Source: Nitrospirota bacterium (lineage in GTDB: Bacteria; Nitrospirota; Nitrospiria; Nitrospirales; Nitrospiraceae). Taken from it: 16,939 nt of DNA. The first letter of the stretch is position 1. Each line of letters opens with the position of its first letter. The stretch lies in the NCBI GenBank assembly GCA_016222925.1, contig JACRQB010000002.1, positions 1-16,939 of the forward strand, in the 5' to 3' direction. The notes beneath the pieces are model-generated. The model was not told the origin of the DNA. It made no database searches and saw nothing but the letters and a program-made list of their open reading frames with translations. A program made the translations under genes and the position numbers. Below are positions 1 through 6,452 of the stretch, piece after piece.

Positions 1-191
1 AGGCCATTGTCCGTGAGATGGGGTTCGGCTGTTCCGTCATGCCGATCACAACGGAGCAGGCAGGATGTCTTGCCAAGCGACCATCATATTCAGTCTTGAG
101 CTCGGACCGAATGGCGTCTCTGGGTCTTGCATTGCCTGAATGGAGGCAGGCATTGGCACGATTTGCCAAAGTGCGCCCTCGTGCCTCTTGA
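1..191 (+). CDS. rfbD: dTDP-4-dehydrorhamnose reductase, C-terminal end (partial)
   Basis: An open frame enters from the left edge (first full codon at 3) and ends with TGA at 189-191, giving the last 62 residues. The stretch reads AKRPSYSVLSSDRMASLGL, followed by PEWRQALARF. This matches the end of RmlD/RfbD, where a conserved RPxxSVLSxxR segment is followed by a W-R-x-A-L helix just before the terminus. RmlD is the NADPH-dependent SDR reductase that completes dTDP-L-rhamnose in the cytoplasm. The catalytic YxxxK region lies outside the window, so only the C-terminal substrate-binding part can be judged. A strong hairpin begins 7 bases after the stop. The next genes also make activated sugars, which fits a surface-polysaccharide cluster. 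Confidence rests on the C-terminal signature alone. Confidence 0.75.
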   Translation, partial: AIVREMGFGCSVMPITTEQAGCLAKRPSYSVLSSDRMASLGLALPEWRQALARFAKVRPRAS

Positions 192-197
192 CGATTC

Positions 198-223
198 CCA
201 CGAGTGAGCGGAGCTCCTCGTGG
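198..223 (+). terminator. Strong hairpin, probable terminator after rfbD
   Basis: CCACGAG (198-204) pairs with CTCGTGG (217-223). The interior GAGC (206-209) pairs with GCTC (213-216) around a GGA loop, leaving only T205 bulged. That is an 11-bp GC-rich stem starting 7 bases after the rfbD stop. The downstream bases TTAAAAACCTTTT are AT-rich but lack an unbroken T run. It is therefore a plausible but imperfect intrinsic terminator, or an mRNA 3'-end stabilising hairpin. Confidence 0.55.
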
Positions 224-232
224 TTAAAAACC

Positions 233-261
233 TTTTCAACTGTTCTGAGACTCGTTAAGAT
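233..261 (+). promoter_or_regulatory. Possible sigma-70 promoter before the KdsC-type gene
   Basis: TTTTCA (233-238, 4 of 6 to TTGACA) lies 17 bases before TAAGAT (256-261, 4 of 6 to TATAAT). It sits between the hairpin at 198-223 and the start at 285, where a new promoter would be expected if that hairpin terminates rfbD transcription. Both boxes are mediocre, so this is a weak call. Confidence 0.3.
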
Positions 262-284
262 AGTAGTCGATTCTTACCTGGTCG

Positions 285-845
285 TTGAGCTCATCTTGTG
301 ATAAGCGCGTGAAATCGAAAACTCAGGAAAAATCGATAAGCAGTCTCTTGCAGGAAATCCGCCTGTTCGCGACCGATGTGGATGGAGTGCTCACCGATGC
401 CGGCATGTACTATTCCGAGTCGGGTGATGAGTGGAAGAAGTTCAATACCCGCGATGGGATGGGGATCAAATTGCTGCAGAAGGCCGGCCTCATCACGGCA
501 ATTGTGACGCAGGAGCGAACCAGATTGGTTGCTCGCCGGGCGGAAAAACTCGCGATTCCTGAACTTCATCAAGGAGTGATGGACAAGTTGTCGGTGATCC
601 GAGAGATGGCGGCACGACATGGCATCTCACTCCAACAAGTGGCGTATATCGGCGATGACGTCAACGACATCGAGGCCTTGCAAGCGGTGGGATTTTCAGC
701 GGCTCCTGCGGATGGGCTTCCGCAAGTCTTGAAGGTTGTCGACTACGTGTGTCAACGGAAGGGTGGGGAGGGGGCGGTGAGGGAACTTGCAGAAATGATA
801 CTCCTCTCTCGCCCTGGGGCAAAGAATACGAACAAGACGCATTGA
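285..845 (+). CDS. HAD-family (KdsC-type) ulosonic-acid phosphatase
   Basis: This is a C0-type HAD phosphatase of the KdsC family, 186 residues. These enzymes remove phosphate from 8- or 9-carbon ulosonic acid phosphates (Kdo-8-P, KDN-9-P) in the cytoplasm. HAD motif I is DVDGVLTD with nucleophile D31 and acid/base D33. Motif II is T75, motif III is K101 in the segment GVMDKLS, and motif IV is GDDVND (D124, D125, D128). The C-terminal KGGEGAVRE loop is also typical. After motif II the protein reads TQERT, so Glu77 stands where KdsC usually has Arg (TGR). From memory, the Bacteroides KDN-9-phosphate phosphatase also has Glu there, so the substrate may not be Kdo-8-P. The first start in frame is TTG at 285, with no clear Shine-Dalgarno; GTG at 309 is an alternative, and no ATG precedes residue 41. 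manC follows 9 bases after the stop, suggesting an operon. Confidence 0.8.
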   Translation: MSSSCDKRVKSKTQEKSISSLLQEIRLFATDVDGVLTDAGMYYSESGDEWKKFNTRDGMGIKLLQKAGLITAIVTQERTRLVARRAEKLAIPELHQGVMDKLSVIREMAARHGISLQQVAYIGDDVNDIEALQAVGFSAAPADGLPQVLKVVDYVCQRKGGEGAVRELAEMILLSRPGAKNTNKTH

Positions 846-854
846 GAGGGAGGT

Positions 855-1115
855 ATGGCTCGTACATACCCACTATATCCGGTGATCATGGCGGGAGGGA
901 GCGGGACCAGATTTTGGCCCTTGAGCCGACATTTGTTCCCCAAGCAGCTCTTGCGGATTGGCGGCGAGCATACGCTGATTCAGCAGACGATGCGACGTGT
1001 CCTCGGTTGCGCGCCGGCCGCCAACGTGCTTATTTCAACGAATGCGGCGCAAGCTGATCTCATCCGTGGGCAACTGATCGATTCCGGATGGCCTTATGTT
1101 GGTGGTCCCTGCTGA
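855..1115 (+). pseudogene. manC: Mannose-1-phosphate guanylyltransferase, N-terminal fragment (frame broken)
   Basis: This fragment begins at ATG 855 after a good GAGGGAGGT ribosome site. It carries the GDP-mannose pyrophosphorylase signature GGSGTRFWPLSR (residues 14-25), followed by FPKQ (28-31), the pyrophosphorylase loop and catalytic lysine. Homology runs to about residue 80 (base ~1090). After that the frame reads a few unrelated residues and stops at 1113-1115. The rest of the enzyme continues in another frame from about 1087. The family's conserved block around RNTAPAIGLAA, expected between the two parts, is absent from all frames. This is therefore not a simple one-base frameshift: roughly 30-40 codons plus a non-multiple of three have been lost. 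As written the gene cannot give a working enzyme. Confidence 0.85.
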
Positions 1116-2205
1116 CCATGTGGTGACGGGACAGCGCGACTTTGAAGCCGCGGTTCAATTAGCCTCACAATTGGCTGTGGAGCGGTACCTGGTGACGTTC
1201 GGGATCAAGCCGATCCGACCCGAAACCGGGTACGGCTATATCAAGCCGAACGACAAGATGCTGCTCGGTAAGCAGGGGAAATTGCGTGGATACCGTGTGC
1301 AAAAATTCGTGGAGAAACCCAATGCCACGAAGGCCGCTCAGTACCTCAAGGCGGGGCAGTATTTTTGGAATAGCGGCATGTTTGTCTGGCGTGCCGCGAC
1401 GATTGTGGAAGAGATCCGCCGGCATCAGCCGGCCATTGCGACCGCGATGGATCGAATCAGGGAGCTGAAAGTGACCGGCGCATCCACGCAGGTGATTGAT
1501 GACGTCTATCGCGCGATCAAGCCGGTTTCAATCGACAACGGTGTAATGGAGCAGTCGTCGAAGGCGGCCGTGGTGCCGGTGATGTTTAAGTGGTCCGATG
1601 TCGGGAGTTGGGGCAGCCTGGACGAAGTCGCGGAGAAAAATAGGGCCGGCAATGTGGTGATCGGACGAGTGGTCGATCTTGAGAGCACGCGCTCGATCGT
1701 CTATGCGGATCGACGTGTCGTCGCAACGATCGGGCTGCAGGACATGGTGGTGGTCGATACCCCCGATGCGACGTTGGTGTGTCCCAAAGCGCGGGCGCAG
1801 GATGTGAAGAAGATCGTGGATATTCTAAAGCAGCAGCAAGCCCCTGAACATTTGGAGCACCTGACCGTTCAGCGGCCTTGGGGGGCATACACCGTGTTAG
1901 AAGAGGGGCCTGGGTTCAAAGTGAAACGTGTCACGGTGAATCCCGGTGGCCGTCTTTCGCTCCAACTCCATCGCCAACGCAGTGAGCACTGGGTTGTGAT
2001 AGCTGGTACAGCGCGTGTCACGAGAGGAGAGGAAATCTTTGATTTGCAGGTTGGACAAAGTACGGCGATTCCGATGAAGACACAGCATCGACTAGAAAAT
2101 CCTGGGAAAGAGACCGTGCATATCATCGAAGTACAGAACGGACTGTATCTCGGAGAGGATGATATTGTGCGGTTTAAGGATGATTACGGCCGAACGAAAA
2201 ATTGA
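1096..2205 (+). pseudogene. manC: Mannose-1-phosphate guanylyltransferase / mannose-6-phosphate isomerase, C-terminal fragment
   Basis: This is the remainder of ManC/AlgA, 369 codons from the in-frame ATG at 1096. It starts at VVPADHVV, the segment that normally follows the missing RNTAPAIG block. It continues with FVEKP (71-75) and NSGMF (92-96) of the nucleotidyltransferase domain, then a type II phosphomannose isomerase cupin from about residue 258 (RPWG, then QLHRQRSEHW at 289-298). It ends in DDYGR, the usual ManC C-terminus. Homology may extend a few codons upstream of 1096 (DGLM), placing the junction at about 1083-1093. The intact protein would make GDP-mannose from mannose-1-P and GTP, with the cupin interconverting fructose-6-P and mannose-6-P. 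If translated alone from 1096, this piece lacks the GTP-binding loop, though the cupin could fold. The phosphomannomutase gene follows 86 bases later. Confidence 0.88.
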
Positions 2206-2291
2206 ACGTCAACAGTCATCAGGTCACTCTTCTATAGACTTTCAACTTTCCGACTTGAGGACTGTGCAGCAAGAGGACTGAACGAGGAACT

Positions 2292-3692
2292 ATGGGTTTG
2301 TTTCGCGAATACGATCTGAGAGGAATTATCGGCAGCGAATTGACCGAGGACTTGGCCGAACGGGTCGGGCGAGCCTATTCCACCTATGTAAGCACGCGTG
2401 GAGTGAAGACGATCAGCCTCGGGCGAGATGGTCGGCTCAGCTCTCCGCTTCTGCACAAGGCGCTGCTCAAGGGGTTGTTAGCCGGTGGGCTCGATGTCAT
2501 CGATATCGGGATTTGTACTTCGCCGTTGGTCTACTTCTCCTTGTTTACCTTGCCGGTCGGCGGCGGCATCATGATCACCGGAAGTCACAATGCGGCTGAG
2601 TATAACGGGTTTAAGATTTGTGTCGGGAAGACGGCGATCCATGGAGAAGAAATTCAGGAATTGCGGCGAGTGATGGAACAGGGCATCTTTGTGTCGGGTC
2701 ACGGGAAACTTTCCGAACACCCGATCATTCCTGACTACCTGTCCTACATCGAGAAAAGCTTTTCACATGTGAAGGCGAACCGATTACATGTGGTGATCGA
2801 TAGCGGGAACGGCGCAGCCTCGCTCGTTGCGAAACAAGCCCTCGAGTTGTTGGGGTGTAAGGTCACGGGGTTGTATTGCGATCTCGATGGGCGCTTTCCC
2901 AATCATCATCCGGACCCGACAGTCCTTGAGAATCTCTCTGACCTCATGCAAGCGGTGAAGGATCATGGGGCTGATGTGGGAATCGGGTATGACGGGGACG
3001 CGGACCGAATCGGGGCGGTTGATGAGCAGGGCGAGGTGCTGTGGGGTGACCGTTTGTTAGTCATCTACTCGCGGGAGATCCTGGCCATAAAACCAGGCAG
3101 TACGATTATTTCTGAGGTCAAGGCGTCGCAAAGTCTCTATGACGATATTGCCAAGCGAGGCGGGCGTGGGATCATGTGGAAGACTGGCCATTCGCTGATC
3201 AAGGCAAAGATGAAAGAGGAATCGGCGGTATTGGCCGGTGAAATGTCTGGACACATGTTCTTTGCGGATCGATATTTTGGGTACGACGACGCGGTCTATG
3301 CGTCTTGTCGGCTTGTTGAAATCCTGGCGAAGACCCAACGCCCGCTTTCCACGTTAGTCGCGGACTTACCTAAAACGGTGGTGACTCCAGAGATCCGGGT
3401 GGACCTTCCTGATACGGTCAAATTCACCGTTGTGGAGCGGATTCGCCTGAGATTCTCGGAGTATTTGCAGAGCAAGCAAGGCCTTGGGCCGAGCAAGCTG
3501 GTGCTTCGAGACCTCATTACGATCGATGGTGTCCGCGGAATATTTGATGATGGATGGGGGCTCATCCGGGCCTCCAATACGCAACCAGCCTTGGTGCTCA
3601 GATTTGAGGCGACGTCCTCTGCACAGCTTGCCGTTATCCGAGCGATCGTCGAGGAGGAACTCGTGGAGGCGAAACGAGCGGTCGGGTGTTAG
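2292..3692 (+). CDS. algC: Phosphomannomutase/phosphoglucomutase
   Basis: This is an alpha-D-phosphohexomutase of 466 residues, the usual length, acting in the cytoplasm to interconvert mannose-6-P and mannose-1-P (often also the glucose phosphates). It thus supplies the substrate of ManC next door. It opens with FREYDLRG. The phosphoserine loop is TGSHNAAEYNGFK with catalytic Ser98; the usual Pro after SHN is Ala here. The Mg2+ loop is DGDADR (234-239), the sugar-binding loop is GEMSGH (Glu317) and the C-terminal phosphate loop is RASNT (426-430). All four domains are present with no visible indel. ATG 2292 is preceded by GAGGA about 5 bases upstream. The leader also holds two copies of GAGGACTG (2257-2264 and 2274-2281). 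AlgC versus ManB/CpsG cannot be told from sequence, so the symbol is approximate. The downstream gene overlaps its stop. Confidence 0.9.
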   Translation: MGLFREYDLRGIIGSELTEDLAERVGRAYSTYVSTRGVKTISLGRDGRLSSPLLHKALLKGLLAGGLDVIDIGICTSPLVYFSLFTLPVGGGIMITGSHNAAEYNGFKICVGKTAIHGEEIQELRRVMEQGIFVSGHGKLSEHPIIPDYLSYIEKSFSHVKANRLHVVIDSGNGAASLVAKQALELLGCKVTGLYCDLDGRFPNHHPDPTVLENLSDLMQAVKDHGADVGIGYDGDADRIGAVDEQGEVLWGDRLLVIYSREILAIKPGSTIISEVKASQSLYDDIAKRGGRGIMWKTGHSLIKAKMKEESAVLAGEMSGHMFFADRYFGYDDAVYASCRLVEILAKTQRPLSTLVADLPKTVVTPEIRVDLPDTVKFTVVERIRLRFSEYLQSKQGLGPSKLVLRDLITIDGVRGIFDDGWGLIRASNTQPALVLRFEATSSAQLAVIRAIVEEELVEAKRAVGC

Positions 3693-4522
3693 TACCTGTC
3701 CTGGCCTGGTCCGATCGAGTTCCCGGGGTTCCCCGCATATGCCGCTATGCCCAGGTTGTGGCCGTCTGTTTGCTTCTGTTTCTGCCTGTCGGTTTGAGTG
3801 AAGCTCACGCTCAAGGTGAACTGAAACGTCCTTTTCAGGTCGGCGAACGGCTGACGTATGAGGTGTCTTGGCTCAATATGACAGCTGCGATTGCAGTCAT
3901 GGAAGTGGCTCAGATGGAGGGACCGAACGATCGATCGGTTGCCAAGTTGGTGGGAACGGCGTACTCGACACCGATCATCACGAAGTTCTTTCCGGTGGAT
4001 AATCGAGTTGAGTCGGAGCTGGATCTGGAGACACTGGCTCCGGATCATATGACCTTCCGTCGGCGCGAAGGGAGAAAGAAAGAAGATATCGAATATGTCT
4101 TCCATCAAAAAGAAGGCATGGTCACGGCTGTCAGAGGAGGTGCGACGGAGTCGCTTCCCATTCCAGCCGGGACACAGGACATCATGTCATGCTTGTACTA
4201 TACGCGGACGGTCTTGCCACCGAATCCGGGGGCTTCGCTGAAAATGAACGTGTACCACGATAAGAAGAATCGCCCGGTCGAAGTTCTTGTCGAGGCAATT
4301 GAGACCATTGAAGGGGCCTGGGGAAAGGCGGAGACGGTTCGGGTACTGGTGATCATGCCGTTTCATGGGCTGTTCATGAATCAGGGTAACATCCGCGTGT
4401 GGGTTACCAACGATGGTAGGAAGACTCCTCTTCGGATGAAGGCGAAGGTCGTGCTCGGGTCCATTGTCGCTGATTTGGTAGACGGCTTTCCGGAAACCGC
4501 TTCTCCAAAGCAAGAGTATTGA
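3686..4522 (+). CDS. DUF3108-type exported protein
   Basis: A 278-residue protein of the DUF3108 type, function unknown. The start is GTG 3686, overlapping the last 7 bases of the mutase gene, so the two are probably translationally coupled; no ATG occurs near the N-terminus. A signal peptide is visible: basic RICRY, a hydrophobic core VVAVCLLLFLPVGL, then a likely cleavage after EAHA (about residue 42). The mature part begins with FQVGERLTYEVSWLNMTAA, the entry strand typical of the family. It is followed by a beta-rich body with alternating hydrophobic residues and a late RVWVTNDGRKTPLRMKAK segment. Such proteins are predicted periplasmic or outer-membrane-associated beta proteins. The position inside the sugar-nucleotide cluster suggests an envelope role, but this is inference. 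A GTG further in (about 3757) is an alternative start that would shorten the n-region. Confidence 0.75.
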   Translation: MLVPVLAWSDRVPGVPRICRYAQVVAVCLLLFLPVGLSEAHAQGELKRPFQVGERLTYEVSWLNMTAAIAVMEVAQMEGPNDRSVAKLVGTAYSTPIITKFFPVDNRVESELDLETLAPDHMTFRRREGRKKEDIEYVFHQKEGMVTAVRGGATESLPIPAGTQDIMSCLYYTRTVLPPNPGASLKMNVYHDKKNRPVEVLVEAIETIEGAWGKAETVRVLVIMPFHGLFMNQGNIRVWVTNDGRKTPLRMKAKVVLGSIVADLVDGFPETASPKQEY

Positions 4523-4532
4523 ACATCGATTG

Positions 4533-4561
4533 TTGTTCGCACGGGTCAAACCCGCTATACT
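4533..4561 (+). promoter_or_regulatory. Candidate promoter just before fbp
   Basis: TATACT (4556-4561, 5 of 6 to TATAAT) has TTGTTC (4533-4538, matching the TTG half of the -35) 17 bases upstream. Transcription would start near 4568, only about four bases before the fbp ATG at 4572, and no Shine-Dalgarno is seen in that leader. The call depends mainly on the -10 box. Confidence 0.35.
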
Positions 4562-4571
4562 GAGCGTCGTT

Positions 4572-5405
4572 ATGCGAGAATTTCCACTTACGTTAAACCG
4601 CTTTATCATTCAGAGTCAGGCCTCCCACCAAGGGGCGACGGGAGAATTTTCCGGTCTGTTGACCCAGATCGGTCTTGTCGGCAAGCTCATTTCTGAAGAT
4701 CTGCGGCGCGCAGGGCTGATCAACATTCTTGGAACGACCGGCGACACGAACGTGCAGGGCGAAACGGTCAAGAAGCTGGACGCAATCGCCAACGACGACT
4801 TCGTCAAGGTCTTTCAACACAGTGGGTATGTCTGCGCATTAGCTTCGGAAGAAATGGAAAAGCCGATCTCAATGCCGGGCAATTGGCCGCAGGGGAAGTA
4901 TATGCTGCTGTTCGATCCGCTTGATGGCTCCTCCAATACGGACAACAATATGCCCCTCGGGGCCATTTTTTCCGTGCTCAAGTATGATCGGGCTGATCGT
5001 TTGCCCACCGAAGGCGATATGATTCGTCGAGGAACCGAACAAGTTGCGGCCGGTTACCTGCTGTACGGATCGAGTACGATGCTGGTGTACACTGTCGGGC
5101 AGGGTGTGTATGGATTCACACTCGAACCCGGCATCGGAGAATATCTTCTGTCCCACGCGCAGATCAGAATTCCTGACAACTATCTTTATCCGGGGGAAGT
5201 CGATAAACCAGAAGGGAAGCTGCGACTGCTCTACGAGGCGAATCCTCTGGCATTTGTCGTCGAACAGGCCGGGGGGAAAGCTTCAACGGGCACATCGAGA
5301 ATTATGGAAGTGGAGCCGAAGAAATTGCATCAGCGTGTGCCATTGATCATTGGGAGCCGTCTGGATGTTGAGCAGGCGGAAGCGTACATTCAGGGGAGAG
5401 CGTAA
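4572..5405 (+). CDS. fbp: Fructose-1,6-bisphosphatase class I with internal in-frame deletion
   Basis: Class I FBPase hydrolyses fructose-1,6-bisphosphate to fructose-6-phosphate in gluconeogenesis. The start at ATG 4572 matches the family N-terminus (TLNRFI, then GATGEFSGLL); the frame is open further upstream but without similarity. Metal-site motifs are present: EEMEKP and DPLDGSSN (115-122). The C-terminal active-site strand KPEGKLRLLYEANPLAF also remains. Between IRIPD (to residue 202) and YLYP (204-207), however, the family normally has about 55 more residues. Pig Asp121 aligns with Asp118 here (offset 3), while pig Tyr264 aligns with Tyr206 (offset 58). The missing block contains the SxNEGN and YIGSMVADxHR segments with Asn212, Tyr215, Arg243 and Tyr244, which bind the 6-phosphate. 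At 277 residues instead of roughly 330, this version should be inactive. The aldolase gene follows 43 bases later. Confidence 0.85.
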   Translation: MREFPLTLNRFIIQSQASHQGATGEFSGLLTQIGLVGKLISEDLRRAGLINILGTTGDTNVQGETVKKLDAIANDDFVKVFQHSGYVCALASEEMEKPISMPGNWPQGKYMLLFDPLDGSSNTDNNMPLGAIFSVLKYDRADRLPTEGDMIRRGTEQVAAGYLLYGSSTMLVYTVGQGVYGFTLEPGIGEYLLSHAQIRIPDNYLYPGEVDKPEGKLRLLYEANPLAFVVEQAGGKASTGTSRIMEVEPKKLHQRVPLIIGSRLDVEQAEAYIQGRA

Positions 5406-5448
5406 GTACTCACGTCGTGTGACACTAGGACGTTATCGGGAGGGAATC

Positions 5449-6416
5449 ATGGGAGATCGGGTTCAAGAGATCCTCAGTTGGTACGGGAGCGATAATGCGG
5501 GGACGAAGACCAACATTGCGCGTCTACTCCGGTCAGGTACGTTGGCGGGGACCGGCAAGTTGGTCATTTTACCGGTGGATCAAGGATTCGAGCATGGGCC
5601 GGCGAGAAGTTTTGCGCCGAACCCATCCGGCTATAATCCGCACTATCACTTTCAGCTCGCGATTGATGCCGGATGTAATGCCTATGCCGCCCCACTGGGG
5701 TTTCTGGAAGCCGGGGTCAATGAGTTTGCAGGCCAGATTCCCCTCATTCTCAAACTCAACAACCACGATGTGCTGCATGATGAGAAGGATCCATTGCCCT
5801 CAGTCACCGGTAGTGTGAGGGATGCTCTTCGGTTGGGCTGTTCGGCCGTCGGGTTCACGATCTATCCGGGTTCTTCCCATTGCAACGCCATGTATGAGCA
5901 ATTGCAAGCGATTGCTGAGGAAGCAAAAGACAGTGGCCTTGCTGTGGTCGTGTGGTCCTATCCGCGAGGGTCGGTGTTGAGTAAAGAAGGTGAGACGGCT
6001 ATGGATGTGGTCGCGTATGCGGCGCAGATTGCGGCTCAATTGGGCGCACACATCATCAAGGTCAAATTGCCGACTGCGCACTTGGAACAAGCTGCGGCCA
6101 AGAAGGTATATGAATCGACGCAAATTCCGATCAAGACTCTGGCGGAGCGAGTGAAGCACGTCGTCCAGAGTTCGTTCGATGGTCGTCGGATCGTCTGAAG
6201 CACGTCGTCCAGAGTTCGTTCGATGGTCGTCGGATCGTCATCTTTTCGGGCGGGGCCAAGAGCGAGGATGAGAACGTATTCGAAGAAGCTCGAGCCATTC
6301 GGGATGGTGGAGGCTTTGGCTCGATCATCGGCCGGAATTCATTCCAACGTCCAAAGGCGGAGGCGACCAAGTTTCTTCACACGATCATGGGGATTTACAG
6401 CGGCGAGATTCAGTGA
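5449..6416 (+). pseudogene. fbaB: Class I (DhnA/FbaB-type) fructose-bisphosphate aldolase, frame broken by a 44-bp duplication
   Basis: ATG 5449 follows a good GGGAGG ribosome site. The protein matches the DhnA/FbaB class I aldolases: LPVDQGFEHGPA near residue 42, AIDAGCNAYA, then GAHIIKVKLPT with the probable Schiff-base lysine at about Lys204. It cleaves or forms fructose-1,6-bisphosphate, the substrate of FBPase encoded just upstream. The frame ends at TGA 6196-6198 with 249 codons. The missing C-terminus (IFSGGAKSEDENVF, then GSIIGRNSFQRP and FLHTIMGIY) continues in another frame to TGA 6414-6416. The cause is an exact 44-bp tandem duplication (6152-6195 and 6196-6239). Removing one copy restores a 307-residue protein of normal length. 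As written, the truncated product lacks the C-terminal phosphate-binding GGAK and GRNSFQ parts of the barrel. Confidence 0.9.
6152..6239 (+). repeat. Exact 44-bp tandem duplication inside the aldolase gene
   Basis: The 44 bases at 6152-6195 (beginning TGAAGCACGTC, ending GGATCGTC) recur without mismatch at 6196-6239. The periodicity stops exactly at both ends: base 6151 is G against 6195 C, and 6240 is A against 6196 T, so there is no junction microhomology. Since 44 is not a multiple of three, the reading frame shifts and TGA at 6196 is reached at once. Confidence 0.97.
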
Positions 6417-6452
6417 TCTTCCATGCAGTGTTGACACGAGCGAAATGACACC

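Noticed and set aside
2257..2281. GAGGACTG repeated twice before the phosphomannomutase
   Set aside because: Two 8-base copies in a purine-rich leader are easily explained by ribosome-site composition; no further copies are seen.
3686..3810. Possible frameshift at the start of the DUF3108 protein because of its odd GTG start
   Set aside because: The 7-base overlap with the mutase stop and an intact signal peptide make a normal coupled start the simpler reading.
4530..4571. Earlier in-frame start for fbp at 4530
   Set aside because: The extra 14 residues match nothing in FBPases, and ATG 4572 gives the normal N-terminus; the candidate -10 box also lies in between.
5350..5448. Earlier in-frame start for the aldolase inside fbp
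   Set aside because: The extension is the fbp end read in another frame; ATG 5449 has a strong GGGAGG site and fits the family.
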